From Straminergon stramineum (taxonomy: Eukaryota; Streptophyta; Bryopsida; Hypnales; Calliergonaceae): a stretch of 64,000 nt of DNA. Position 1 is the first letter of the stretch; every line of letters begins with the position of its first letter. The stretch covers positions 28,756,547-28,820,546 of the forward strand of contig OY987263.1 in assembly GCA_963920665.1 (NCBI GenBank), in the 5' to 3' direction. The notes under the pieces are model-generated. The model worked only from the letters and a program-made list of their open reading frames with translations. It did not search any database and was not told the DNA's origin. Position numbers and translations under genes: made by a program. This document shows, one piece after another, positions 38,510-49,745 of the stretch.

Positions 38510-39620
38510 CTCGTTCAACTCTGAAAGAATGTCATTGCAAGGTCGTTGCATGCCACCACGAGGACTAGAAGAAAATGATCGTCAACTGCAGTGCAAACCA
38601 ATCCGGACATCGTCTCTATGATGGATTCGCTCTTCCCAATACCCATCTCTGGTGTTGTGCCAAGAACATGGACAGGTGTGGACCATCCCTGGTCATGTCG
38701 CAAATGTCCACAAGAAAGTCAACTACTATGTTTTGAGATTATGCTGAGACAAGTTCGGCAATGTTCAAGACGCACAGGTCAACACTTTCCAGAGAGCATG
38801 ATGGATCTTCCATGCGAAACCACGAGATTTGGCATCAAGGTTTTCTCCCATCGTCATCTTCAAGAGTACACGACGTGAAGCTCCAAGCACCATCACTTCA
38901 GTCTTCATTGCAAGTCGATGCTCTTATGGGCAAATACTTGGAACCCTCTTCTGCCGGCGACTCGACAAGGGCTCGAAGAATTTTTGTCCCAACACTGTTT
39001 TCTCAGCATAGCATCATCTTCCTCGTGGACGTGCACCATCCATCTCAACGAGAGGCGATATTGATTCATTGGAAGAACGACGTGCCTTATTGGATGGAGA
39101 TGATCCGCATCCATCAGATTGTTCATGCTATGCTTCGAGAGCTAGTGCAGGGACGAGAACTCTTCGAACCATTCTCGACTTGCCAATAGGAAACAGTTCC
39201 AAGTGATTGCCTACAAGAGCTTCGAGGGGTGGCGGGGATTGTCAACCGATCACGGATGACAACGGCGACGTATCTTGGAAGGCGTCCGGGGGAATGCGTT
39301 CATGTCAGTCATCCCCGTCGTCCATGCAAGATCTGCCATACTCCCAAGAAAATGCTGACGAGTGCGTGCCCAACTTTCTAAACCATATTGCCAACCTCCA
39401 CACCACCTCAAGGGGAAGCCGACTTCTATTGTGGACATCCTCAACACGACGATGGATGGTCCGCACTCGTTCACGCTCATGCGCTACTACGAATGAGGGA
39501 AGGAAAGACTCAAATCCGGCATGGAGTCAACACCGAAAACTGGTTTGCACTGCAATTGCCAATCATTTTCCTCTTCTCTGTTGGTGAGTTGCAACAATCA
39601 CGACATCAATGAAAACAAGC
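38510..39620. repeat. ~1.1-kb imperfect palindrome IR2, centre about 39,068
   Basis: Plus-strand 38,510-39,060 is similar to the reverse complement of 39,075-39,620. ACTTGGAACCCTCTTCTGCCGGCGACTCGACAAGG..CAGCATAGCAT at 38,936-39,012 pairs with the reversed 39,124-39,205. The block at 38,655-38,700 pairs with 39,425-39,480, and 38,560-38,610 with 39,530-39,585. Its left arm near the centre also matches the same part of IR1 (AGAATxTT..CxCAACACT), so IR1 and IR2 are diverged copies of one palindromic unit about 1,553 bp apart. Several short ORFs here are by-products. Confidence 0.82.
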
Positions 39621-40660
39621 GCCCACTTACTTTGAATTGGTGAAATGGTGATCCTCCGACCACTCTTGTTATATGCAAGAAGCAGAAGCTATAATGAGGG
39701 GAATAATACTACCATGACAACGGCAATCACACTACTCTTGAAAGGGAATAATACTATCATTCGGAAAACAAGGCTAGTATAGGGGACATCATCGTGGTGA
39801 GAGAACTAATGCTATAATGATGTGGGGGAAAATGTATTTCTATTCATTGAGAATGTATTGGGAGTATAATGCATCAAAGAATATTAAAGGGTGTCAAATG
39901 TTTCCTATAGCCCCCGTTGATCTATAGTTTAGAACGTTTTACAAGGGAGGAGCCCCATCCGCAGCAAAGTCAATAGGTTTAGCTATCCCTGGAAGCACCC
40001 AAGTGTACTACGTTTAGTGGATGCTACGTGCGAATGCCAATAGTAACATCGTCCCCATCCACCATCCGGATTCGTCTTCGTGCTGTGCCGTGGATGAACT
40101 TATGGACCCCATGAGCTTACAAAGAGCCTGCGCACAACACACGTGAAGATGATTGATCCATTTTGAAGTTCAACGTAATTCAGGGGGGAAAGAACATTTC
40201 AACAAAATGCACTTACCGGAAGAAGAGCAATGCATCAAAATGGTTTCTACATCAAACATCCTTGTCTTCGTGGAGTGCAAACATCATAACACACGTGAAG
40301 AATGTGAGGGCATCCCGCGGAATGGTGACCTGTAGATGAAGGCGACTACAACACCTAGGGCCCAGGTCCTGTCTCGTGGATCAGTTCAGACCGCGCGATC
40401 TGAACTGGTGTTCCCTCCACCATCATCCAATAGTTTAGGGTCATTTCGGACCGAGCATTACCTTGTCCTGAAGGACTCGCAGACGTGATGTCAATGTCGC
40501 CGTCGTCTTAGACCACGCAACCGTCGGAGGAGCCCACTCCTTCCGTCATCCGCATGCGCTGTCGTTTATTGGACTTGCCGTCCATTCGGCCGCCGTCGCC
40601 ATTACGGCCACCTAACACACGAACACCGCGCCGCCCCACCTGCACACGCATCCATTTCGG
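39621..40660. other. GC-richer spacer with one GACC-core palindrome copy
   Basis: No supported gene. The copy at 40,383-40,406 (AGTTCAGACCGCGCGATCTGAACT) is symmetric except for one pair, and a partial copy lies near 40,445. It is just downstream of gene 2. Confidence 0.45.
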
Positions 40661-42070
40661 ATGGTATCATTGTCTTGCGGGATTAATCTTGTTCTTATGG
40701 TTGAAATGATCCGGGTCCTCATCACTGTAACGTCCGACGAACTCCGGGTATTCTAGCACGAGGGACCTGTCCTGGAAGTACGCATAGGTGCGCACTTTGA
40801 GTCCGAACTTCGAATTCCTCAGGGCCATTGTGAGGTGCGCGAGAAACCAAGGGTTCTCCGACAAGTACTGCGAGACGCTGCAACCGGACTCCAGCAAACC
40901 CAGAAGATACGGGACTACGGTGTTCTGGAGAGTGTGGTTCATGCCGCCAACATACGATAACGGGAATATGGCATTGTGGACAGGGTTCAGAATGTTGCTC
41001 TCCGGGCAACAGTCGACGAGTAGGGTGTTGGACGTATTGGCCCTGAAGTTGTCCCATATGAATTTCTTCTGACCCCACACGGTCTTGTGGAGGACCTTCA
41101 TGCGAAGTCGCCCCCCCGGGTGGTCCGCGAATTGCACAAAGGTATCCTCCTCGATGCTAGTGTCGCACGCGCTGTCCGCGGGGTGCGCTTGGCAGCTGCT
41201 CTCGGGAAACCTGGGTCGGGGAGGACACTTACACAACCACCACGGTCGTCTCTCCACGATTGAGAAGCAGTCTTCCATCGTCAGTACGGGCATGTGCTTA
41301 AGACACTCCATATCCCGAAATAGGAACTCCACCACGGGGATAGCGACTGCGGAGAGGAGTCTCGTCCAAATGCATGTATAGAAATTCTCCGCCAGGCCAG
41401 TCAAGAATGAGCGTAATTCTGGATGACAGTGCACGGTGTATTCGCCGAATACATGACGGTTCCTAGGATTATAATCCGCCTCGGACGGCGGTGTGCATGC
41501 GGGCGCCGGACCCTACGCCGGACGCCCGACGTGCTCAACTTGGCAGAGGACGCCTTCTACCTCCAAGATGACGAAATAACTATTCCAAGGGAAACCCTCC
41601 ACGTGGGGAGGCGCCGATTTTGGTAACGGAGCCTGCATATGCGAAAACCCGGACTCAAAGTAGGAATCTTCTAAACCAATGATGTAGTCCACGATAGTAG
41701 ACTCCAGACGACGCCAGCAATAGAATTTCACGGGAGCAAGGAAATTGAACCTCACCTTCGTTATGACATCGGCGATGGGGAGGGTGACTTCCTGAGCAAT
41801 GGGCGCGAACACTTCCTTGCCCTTGATGGCAATGGGCGTTGGGATTTCCGGAGCCAAGGGGGATGCCGCTTCCGCGACGACGGGACGATCAACTTTGACG
41901 ACATTGGGAGTTGGGGATCGTAGAGGGGCGGGGGCGGGAGAGAGCACTTCAGGAGCCAGAGGAGGGACGACTGAGCTTGTCCGCTGTTCGAGGGAAGTGG
42001 ATTGACGACGAGGTGAGACCGCGACAAGTGGAAGCACTGGAGCCTCGATGTCCAATAGAGCATTGTCAGC

Positions 42071-42432
42071 CTGAATGGAGAAATGATAAGAGCGTGACTA
42101 CAATGCCCACAACCACTAAAACAATACTTGATAATACAAATTTTCCGAACTGCATGCTACTAGTTATCGAAAATGCCTTTGATATATTACAAATATTGTA
42201 CATTGTTTACAACCAGAATCGTTTTTCACAAAGTGTTCAAAAGTATGTGCACGAGTATGCAAAACATGTGAACGCTCCCCAAAGTCCGAAAAAAGAAAAA
42301 GACAGCCGCTAGAGGGAAGACCCCATGACTCTACAGACTCGTCAGAACAACCTTCGATCAGCCCGACGAACCACCTTCACATAGCATCCTCCGATTGAGG
42401 TCTAACTAGAGCTATGTGGAGGGGTTACCCAC
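42071..42432 (-). other. Predicted intron between exons C and D of gene 2
   Basis: Minus-strand donor GCG|GTGGGTAACC (intron starts at 42,432) and acceptor TCTCCATTCAG|GCTGAC (exon restarts at 42,070) give a 362-bp phase-0 intron. It joins ...DEAPA to ADNALLDIEAP and corrects the change of frame between the two open regions. The two TAGs just after the donor are therefore intronic and not damage. Confidence 0.65.
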
Positions 42433-43730
42433 CGCGGGAGCTTCGTCATCTCTGGCCGGCGAGTCCACCGGAGCCTGCTCCACCACCACAGGCTGCGCGG
42501 GAGCGAGAGGGGCCTGCACATGGGGAGCATACTGCTCAGTCAAGTTAGTGAAGGAGATCTCCACATCTCCCAAGTCAACGTCAAGGCTGTATGGATCATC
42601 TCCGTGTACGCTTGAACAATGCAGTGATTCCAGCACATGCATATAATGAAATTGATTGAGGTCAAAGTCATCGACTTCTGGTTTGGGAGTGGCACTCACC
42701 GAGATCAGCGATGGATTCATATTGGACATCATTCGCAATCCCGACGCTGCGGAGGCCGTCCCTGAGGGAGAGTTTGTCGTGGAGACCCCCGACACGTTTT
42801 GTAGCTCGCTCGCAGGATTGGAGCTGGGAGTCACCGGCATTGCTAGAGTCGATAGATCCAGTATCATCGCCAAGCGCGCATTGACATTCACCAACGTCGC
42901 CTGGTTTTGCGCCAATTGATTCTCATACACCAACTTCTTGGCCTTGTGCCTCGCCTTCTTCTCCAATTCCCTGGCCTCCCACCACCGTTGCTTTTCCTCC
43001 CTCTCCTTCATCAGTATAGTGACCATCTCGCTCCACTTCTCCGACTCCTCAGCGTGCTTCCTCTTGTACCGCTCTGCTATGATCTCCCCGTAGGCAAGAA
43101 TGGTCGCCTTCACTTCCGGCTTGACCTCCTCCATCAGCTGGTGAGAGCTCGACCCACCTTGAGCTAGAGCCCCGGCGCCGGAACTCGACCCTCCCCGAGT
43201 GGCCACATCCACATCGGCCATCCCCCTGTAATCCTCCCTGCTCTTTGCAGCCATGGAAAGACGTGCATCCAATTCCTCTTCGTCTACATCGTCCAAGTCG
43301 ATCGGGATTTCCCTAGAACTGTTTCTGGCCTCGAGAAGATCTTGCTCCATCCTCCGGATGTGCAAGATATAAGTCCTCTCATTAGCGGTCGCGGGCGGAA
43401 GCTCAAACTTCAAGGTGTCAACCGAAACTTGCACCATCGTAATCCCCTTGATTTTCTCAACGGAAGAGGGAGGGGCTTGAAAGTGCGACATCAAAGCATC
43501 CACATTCCTCTGCACACTCGCAATCTTCTCCGACAGCGATTCACCTGTGGGTTTGGGAGAAGTAGCGGAGAGCTCAGACCTCACTTTTCGAATCTCCTCC
43601 TGTGCATCTTCAGGGAGACCGGCCTTCAATCCATCAAGCTTCACTTGCATATCCTCAATCAGCATCTTCGGAGGTTTCGATAGCAAGTCCGTAGCAAGAG
43701 CCGATCCGGAAGCACGGCCAAGAACGAGTG

Positions 43731-43752
43731 AATCAGACCGTGCGGTCTGATT
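43731..43752. repeat. In-frame coding copy of the palindrome (NQTARSD)
   Basis: AATCAGACCGTGCGGTCTGATT is symmetric apart from its centre and encodes NQTARSD at the end of the proline-rich linker of exon C. Its centre lies 342 bp (114 codons) from that of the previous copy. Confidence 0.92.
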
Positions 43753-44073
43753 TTGTTCAACAACTGTTGGAGGGAGTTGGAGATCAGAGGAAGGACACGA
43801 ATATAGGGCAGGGAGAAAGGATGCTGGACTTGAGGACGGCGGAGGAGATGGTACACTTGACAGAGGGGGAGGCGGAGGGGGAGGGGATGGTAGACTCGAG
43901 GACGGAGGGGCATTGGGAGGGAGAGGGGATGGTCCACTTGAGGACGACGGAGGTGGGTGGACATCAGAGGGTGGACATGAAGACGAGGGTGGAGGGAGAT
44001 CCGAAGGCGGGGGTGGAGAGGGAGCTGCAGGAACAGAAATAGGTGAAGGGGGTAGGGGAGACTCGGTGACCAC

Positions 44074-44093
44074 ATCAGACCGCGCGGTCTGAT
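44074..44093. repeat. In-frame coding copy of the palindrome (EDQTARSD)
   Basis: ATCAGACCGCGCGGTCTGAT is a perfect 20-bp palindrome encoding DQTARSD in exon C. The preceding CTCAGAG(G) is shared in part with the copy at 44,333. Confidence 0.95.
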
Positions 44094-44198
44094 CCTCTGA
44101 GGGCAGCGGTAGGGGAGTTTGCGGGATCACCACGGACTAAGATGGCTGACTCTGCAGAAGGGGAGAAACGGGAGGTGTAGACACACGTGGAGGTAATG

Positions 44199-44222
44199 AA
44201 TCAGACTCTACAATCTGGTTCA
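44199..44222. repeat. Decayed in-frame copy of the palindrome (NQIVESD)
   Basis: GAATCAGACTCTACAATCTGGTTC keeps the outer arms (AATCAGA, TCTGGTT) but has lost the GC core. It encodes NQIVESD in the same frame as its neighbours. Confidence 0.7.
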
Positions 44223-44332
44223 CACACGTACGTGCAGGAGAGCAGGGAGATGTAGGTTCAGAGCAATGACCAGATTCCGACGGATGAGAGGAGGCATGAT
44301 CGGAACAGGGAGAGGAAATACGTTCCACGGGT

Positions 44333-44356
44333 GGATCAGACCGCACGGTCTGATCC
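44333..44356. repeat. In-frame coding copy of the GACC-core palindrome (EDQTVRSDPP)
   Basis: GGATCAGACCGCACGGTCTGATCC is symmetric apart from its centre pair and encodes DQTVRSD in exon C. The TGA at 44,359 lies two codons before it. Confidence 0.9.
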
Positions 44357-44748
44357 TCTCAAGGGCTGAAGTCCGGCACGCGAGTAGTCGGTAGATGGAC
44401 CTCGCCTCTCCTGCTTGACCCTGCAGTGTCGTTGACCTCCGGGTTCTGGGACAGGGACCCTACATTCTGGGGCTCACTCTCCTCCTCGAACTCATCCTCC
44501 ATTTCGTCTTCATCTCCGTGCTCCTCCCCTCCATCATGGTCGTCGTCCGGCTCCACGATATCGAGGGCGGGATCGTCCAGTCCGGCCGCCGGGTTGGACT
44601 CCTCTTCTAGCTCCTGCCGGTGCGTCGGGCTCTGGCCGTCATAATGATATCTGAGAGCATGCGGTTGGGGGACCAACACATCGGGCCAATAATTGTAACC
44701 TATTTTCTGCTGAACGCTTTGGTGGAGGAGAGCCCGATTCGTGGCCCA

Positions 44749-44882
44749 CTAAAAGGACACGGAACTGCGACAAAGCATCTGACATCAACCAATGCACATC
44801 AATTAACAATCATAGAAAGAATCAAATCAAAATCAGATGGTTCCATGTGAAAACAGAATCATCTCGCTAGCATGGTCCTCAC
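44749..44882 (-). other. Predicted intron between exons B and C of gene 2
   Basis: Minus-strand donor CTCG|GTGAGG at 44,882 and acceptor CCTTTTAG|TGGGCC at 44,749 give a 134-bp phase-0 intron. It joins the FAGAKAVSACS segment to WATNRALLHQ and converts frame 2 to frame 0, as needed. Upstream of the acceptor, frame 0 closes at the acceptor TAG itself. Confidence 0.7.
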
Positions 44883-46299
44883 CGAGCATGCTGAGACTGC
44901 CTTGGCTCCAGCGAAGACGAGCATTACGGTTCCCTGGTCCCTATAGAACTTGTCGATGAATCGGAGATACACCTCGTACCACAACTCGCGATTCGAAATG
45001 CGCCATGAAAAATCGTGACGACAGACTTCACGATTTTTGTACATCTCGTCTTCCGTCGCCAAGGGCATGTCTTCATCAGCCGAGAGGCGTGGCACTTGGT
45101 CCTCGCTGTTAACTAACTTGGAGTTCAAAAATGATTTAGCTGGCCGCTGGAGATACATCACTTTGTCCTTGTACTTCATCGTGTACGTTGGCTCGCCCTT
45201 GCAGTAGACATATCTACATTCGCGCTTCAGCTTGTGGTCGGGAAAGAAGTCCGACACCATTTGCTCTACGGAGGCAATCCTTTCTTGACTGAAGATGAGC
45301 ATCCACGTGTGGACCCCCCTCGACATCGCGTTCTCGGACACCTTCCTCAGTTGTTCGAGGACCAGTGTGTGCCCGTGATTGACCTCCGTCTTCTCCAATC
45401 TCGGGAACAATCGGAAGTCCATGATTCCGACCTCGCAATATTTGATAGAGGCCGGTCCCGACTCACAGAAGGTCCACCTCTCCCTTCGGAAGATGTACAA
45501 CTGCGGGTCGAATGTCGAACTCTTGTGAACCCACTTGCACACCAACCCCCGCGAATATTTCTGACAGTTTTGGAACCGACGGGTATTGTCCATGACGCGG
45601 TCCAAGCCCTCCAAGAGCTTATCAAGCATGTCCATGGGTTTCTTCCCCGACCCGCACTCGTTCCTCAGCCACTTCTGACCGACTTGCATGAGGTGCCACA
45701 TGTGGAACCCGGTTATGCACAATTCCCCCTTCAGATCCTACCAAGCTGCCGGAACAAAATCCCCGTCGTCAAAAACGTCGGCCGCCTCGATGATGCCATC
45801 CTTGATCCCCCTCTCCGTAATTTCCTTCGCCAGAACAATCTTGTGTTTCTTATTCATGGTCCACATGGCGAACGGAATGGCCTCGGTCCAACTTGTAGGC
45901 CTTTTGATGTAGACCTTCGACGGAATCTCGAGGATTTTGTTGCCAAGCTCACCCACTGCAGCATCGTCCAGTCCGGCCAGAGTCTTCATCTGGTTCGGAT
46001 TGATGGGCGTGAACTTGTAGACCTTCGTGGCGCCGGCCTTATTCGTTATTTCGTTGAACGGACGGCCAGAGTCGATGTCATACAAACCACCAGACTCGTG
46101 CTTCATGAAAACCTCTTGCCAAATAGACCACGTTCGATCGGAGGCCATTATGATCTTCCTCTCCCCCATCTTGTCAAAATCAATGACTTTCCGCGAACCG
46201 CCAACCCCCTTTGCACTAATCGTGGATTTGAAGCTCTGTTCGACCTTCATTTTGAAATCTTGTGCACAATTTGGGAATATCAGAATTCATCTTCATATA

Positions 46300-46405
46300 G
46301 AGGTTCAGACCGCATGGTCTAAAACAACAAACTCTAGTACAAGTCCATTACAACGAACTAGGCTATAACCACGACAATGAGAAATTCAGACCGCGCGGTC
46401 TGAAG
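46300..46405. repeat. Two palindrome copies in the exon A/B intron of gene 2
   Basis: TTCAGACCGCGCGGTCTGAA, a perfect 20-bp copy, is at 46,385-46,404, and a diverged copy GGTTCAGACCGCATGGTCTAAAAC at 46,302-46,325. They occupy much of the roughly 165-bp intron that starts at donor CAG|GTATGT (46,421). The acceptor is not resolved. Confidence 0.85.
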
Positions 46406-48164
46406 TGGTCAAGGAACATACCTGGTAGGATTTGTGCATCTCTTCTTGCTAGGATGCTCTCACATTTTTCTGATGTTGCAAAGGTCTATTGGCGTTCTCC
46501 CAGAGATGGCGGCAATGCATTATGGTCGCAGGTAGCGATGATAAATAGGGACCGGCAATATTCCCGTCGTTGCATTTGCACGATAATGCGTGCAAGTGGT
46601 CTTTGTTGTCAGACCACACAATCTCGCATGTCCACCTGCGCATCTTCTCGACGATCGCCACATCATCGACTGACGTCTCGCCCGAAATGATTTCCTTCGC
46701 TGCCATCCACGTGTATTGACCATTGATGATTTTCAAAGGCCCGGCCGTGGTGCACTCCTTCCAGTAGGTTGGCCTCGTATTCGTGTCGGGCATGACTGTT
46801 AGAATCTGCTTGGTGAAGTTGACCTTCACCATTTGATCAAGTACAGCTGTGACCCCGACGTTCTCCAACGGCCGAAAAATGATTCCCGACTTCTCGTCCG
46901 CGTTTATCATGTCCCCGACGTCCAACTCGAAATATCGGCCTCGTCCAAAAATGTACATGTACAACGATGCTTCTTTGAACTTCCGATTGGCTATCGCTTC
47001 GGCCTTCAGGCACCGTCGCGTTTCAGCTTCGTCACTACGTTTCGGGTCCGGCTTGAAGTCGATTACTACAAAAAGCTTGTCCGGTACGTCCATAGGGTTA
47101 AATGGCACGGTCGTTGGGTTGTCCACCCATTTCCCGTTCACTTTTTTGAAGGCCAGCTTCTGTGCCTCTTCCTTCGACACCTCGGTGGTTTCAGTGAATG
47201 CCGACTGACTTGATGGGCTTGGCGCTCCTTGTGAGCCCGAGGGCTCCGTGGGATTCTGGCGTTGTCTAACCCATCTCTCCACCCCTTCCTCTTCAACGGT
47301 CGGCGAATTCCCAATGGTCGATGAGGGCTTCCTCTTCCTTGTCTTCATCTTGTCTCTTGCTTTCGGTCGGACAGGTTGCACTAGTGCTGCACAGGTAGTC
47401 GGCATCGTGATCTAGGGATTGGCCTGCCGCCCCTCTTGTGGCAGCAATGTTGACTGTCGAGGGGCTCCGGTGTCTACGGCACCTGCAACAGCTGACGCAG
47501 GCGGTGGACGACTACGCGTTGAGACCCCCGAGCTAGAGCCTTCGACACCTTTCTGCTTTCGAGCACTCTCTTCAGCGTCCATTCTTTTTTTTCCCTTTGG
47601 CTGTGAAATGTTCAATTTTCCCGAGGTCAGTCTTGCAGTATGGAGAGTGCTTGCATCAGTTAGGTACATGCTTACCGCTTTTCCAATCTCATAAAAGTCA
47701 TCAGCTATACATTCACACTTCGCCTGGATGTCGAGCATGAGGATTTGGAAAGCGTGGGGGACGTGATCGTAGTTTTTCATAATGTGCTGGTGACAGAAAG
47801 TCATTTGGTCTTCAACTTGGATGACGATGACTCCAAACACATTATTACTGGAGTTTATAACGTCCACTAGAATAGCTTCCTGTAGTGCATAAATATTAAC
47901 TACTACTAAATTCTTGAACAATTTCCATCGTGGATCGCCGATTGTTGTAAAACCTATTTCTAGACTAAAGATGGGAGAGTCGTGAAGGTAACTCATTTCT
48001 ATTGACCACAACGATTTCGATGTGATGAATTCCAATGGAACCTTATCATCGATGTGGGACGACCAGGATTCGTGAATTCTCTCAGGCGAAATCCTTCGCA
48101 TGTATCCTGTTAGAGGCGGCTTGCTCTCCAGGAAGGACTCCATCCCACTGTTCACAGGAATGGA

Positions 48165-49745
48165 TTTGATCAGACCGCGCGATCTAAAGCAATGTTTATA
48201 ATGTTCAAAATGCAAGCTTCCTGAGTAGATATAACATTGTTTCAGACTGCACGGTCTGAACTATTTCAAGTCATTGTATCATTCTCTGTGAAGCGCTTCA
48301 CATAGATGTTAGGTATTTATTTAAGTCACACATTAGTGAGGTCAATTTATCGCGGTGGTTGGATGAATCTAGTATCTAAGCGAATGTACGTAACGTAGTT
48401 TCAATCTGTTGAAATGATCTTGACAAATATTTCATGTAACTTTCTATGAGTCTGCTAGAATAGATCAGACTAGAGCGTAACTCTCTAAAGCAGATATGAT
48501 TATTTCCTAATCTTTGATGGAATACATTAGTATTGTTCTGACCGCGCAGTGTGAACCTATTTAGTGTACTTTGTTATTTTGGTCATGCTTTTTCTCTAAC
48601 TATATATTTCAGACCGCACGGTCTGAACCTATAGGGGACATCGTTCTTGTTTAGGACTAATTTAGTCTTACAATTCTATTCAGATCACTCGGCCTGAATC
48701 TATATAGTCGACTTTGTTATTTTTGTCATGCTTTTTCTCTATGTATTTTAGGCTGCGTGGTCCGATCCTTGGGAGTGGACTTCTGTTTTGGACACGATTT
48801 TACACTCTAACTTTACAGTTCAGACCGTGCGGTCTGAACCTGTCTAGGGGACATCGTTCTTGTTTTGGACATTAATTTACTGTTATGATTCCATTCAGAC
48901 CGTGCAGTCTGAACCTATATAGGACTTGTTTTGGACATGATTTTACTCTAACTATATAATTCAGACCGCACGGTTTGAACTTATTTAGTTGACTTTTCTG
49001 TCGTTACTTTTTTCATGACTTTACTGGGTCGATTCATTTCAGACCGTGGGGTGTGCGTCTACCTACTCGACTTCGCCGTCTTACTTTTTATATGGTTTTC
49101 TATTGCGACTATTCTAAACGCGTTGTCAACTTATGTAGGACTTCTCATTCGTTACTTCGCGTCATTACTCTGTTCTCATCTAAAGAGGTTTTGACCGCGC
49201 GGTCTAATCTTATATTGAATTGAAATTGGCTAATTAGAATGAGTTCTTTCCCATGGGCAAATTTTTAATCAGTGCGCTGAAAGGCATGAGCAAATTAACT
49301 TGGACAAGGTGTAAATAGTTTTCATTCCTCGTTCTAAATTTCAGATCGCGCGGTCTGATTCAATCTATCGGGCTCTTGGTTCTGGTTATGATTTTATTCT
49401 AACGTTGGAGTTCAGACCGCGCTGTCTGAACCTTTTCATTACTCTTGCTTTTTGGGAGACACGAGTTTGTATTTCACTAAAGGTTCAGACCGCGCGGTCT
49501 AAACCTATGAGAATTGTAAGGAGATATCATGTTGGGGGATATGTTTATTCTCAGATGCACATGTTGAAATATCACTGAGGCATGACATTTTATGCATTTT
49601 CGGACTTCAATTGATTTTTGGATTTCTTTAGTTTGCGGGTTCAGACCGCGCGGTCTGAACCTTTTTTGGACGTGTGCTGGCTCGTCAATTTTTTCTTATA
49701 GTTTTTATTGAGCTGGGGAGATTCAGACCGCGCGGTCTGATCTTG
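48165..49745. repeat. Quasi-periodic array of the GACC-core palindrome, about 16 copies
   Basis: Copies start near 48,167, 48,241, 48,535, 48,608, 48,679, 48,746, 48,819, 48,894, 48,960, 49,037, 49,189, 49,339, 49,411, 49,482, 49,638 and 49,720. Most intervals are 66-82 bp (about 73) or roughly double (150-156), except the first gap of 294. The consensus is GGTTCAGACCGCGCGGTCTGAACC; 49,638-49,661 is a perfect 24-bp copy. Spacers are AT-rich and partly alike (GGGGACATCGTTCTTGTTTTGGAC, ATTTTACTCTAACTATAT), so this is an eroded tandem repeat in which the palindrome stayed best conserved. It sits immediately 5' of gene 2. Confidence 0.92.

Larger units (their letters stand above)
40667..48215 (-). 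pseudogene. Gene 2: large multi-exon ParB-like / methyltransferase-like mobile gene, broken
   Basis: This is reconstructed from one run of minus-strand frames. Exon A, 48,215 (or later) to 46,422, ends at CAG|GTATGT. Exon B, from about 46,244-46,260 to 44,883, ends TCG|GTGAGG. Exon C, 44,748 (TTTTAG|TGG) to 42,433. Exon D, 42,070 (CATTCAG|GCT) to 40,667. The B/C and C/D junctions are both phase 0 and join the frames exactly. Within exons there are stops at 47,412, 46,449, 45,738, 44,137 and 41,513 (all TAG) and 44,359 (TGA). Features: N-terminal block like gene 1; IINGQYTWMAA at about 46,720 (ParB-like loop); GIMDFR at about 45,420; GTVMLVFAGAKAVSAC ending at the B/C junction (possible motif I of a permuted, degenerate methyltransferase); an acidic then Pro/Ser-rich linker holding four in-frame copies of the GACC-core palindrome; a charged coiled coil at about 42,900-43,080; and a folded C-terminal domain (HNAIFPLSYVGGMNHTLQN) of unknown family. 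Function is inference. Confidence 0.6.

Noticed and set aside
36815..39612. Many 60-146-codon open frames on both strands
   Set aside because: They lie in the arms of IR1 and IR2, are broken at different points in each arm, and none is kept open in all copies, so they look non-coding or long dead.
45234..46322. 362-codon plus-strand open frame
   Set aside because: It lies antisense to the better-supported gene 2 exons, whose splice junctions and similarity to gene 1 fix the minus strand as coding.
48165..49745. CRISPR-like array of palindromic repeats and spacers
   Set aside because: The repeats are 20-24-bp full palindromes, spacers are partly homologous to each other, intervals are irregular, no cas gene is present, and the context is eukaryotic with introns. 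An eroded tandem repeat explains it.
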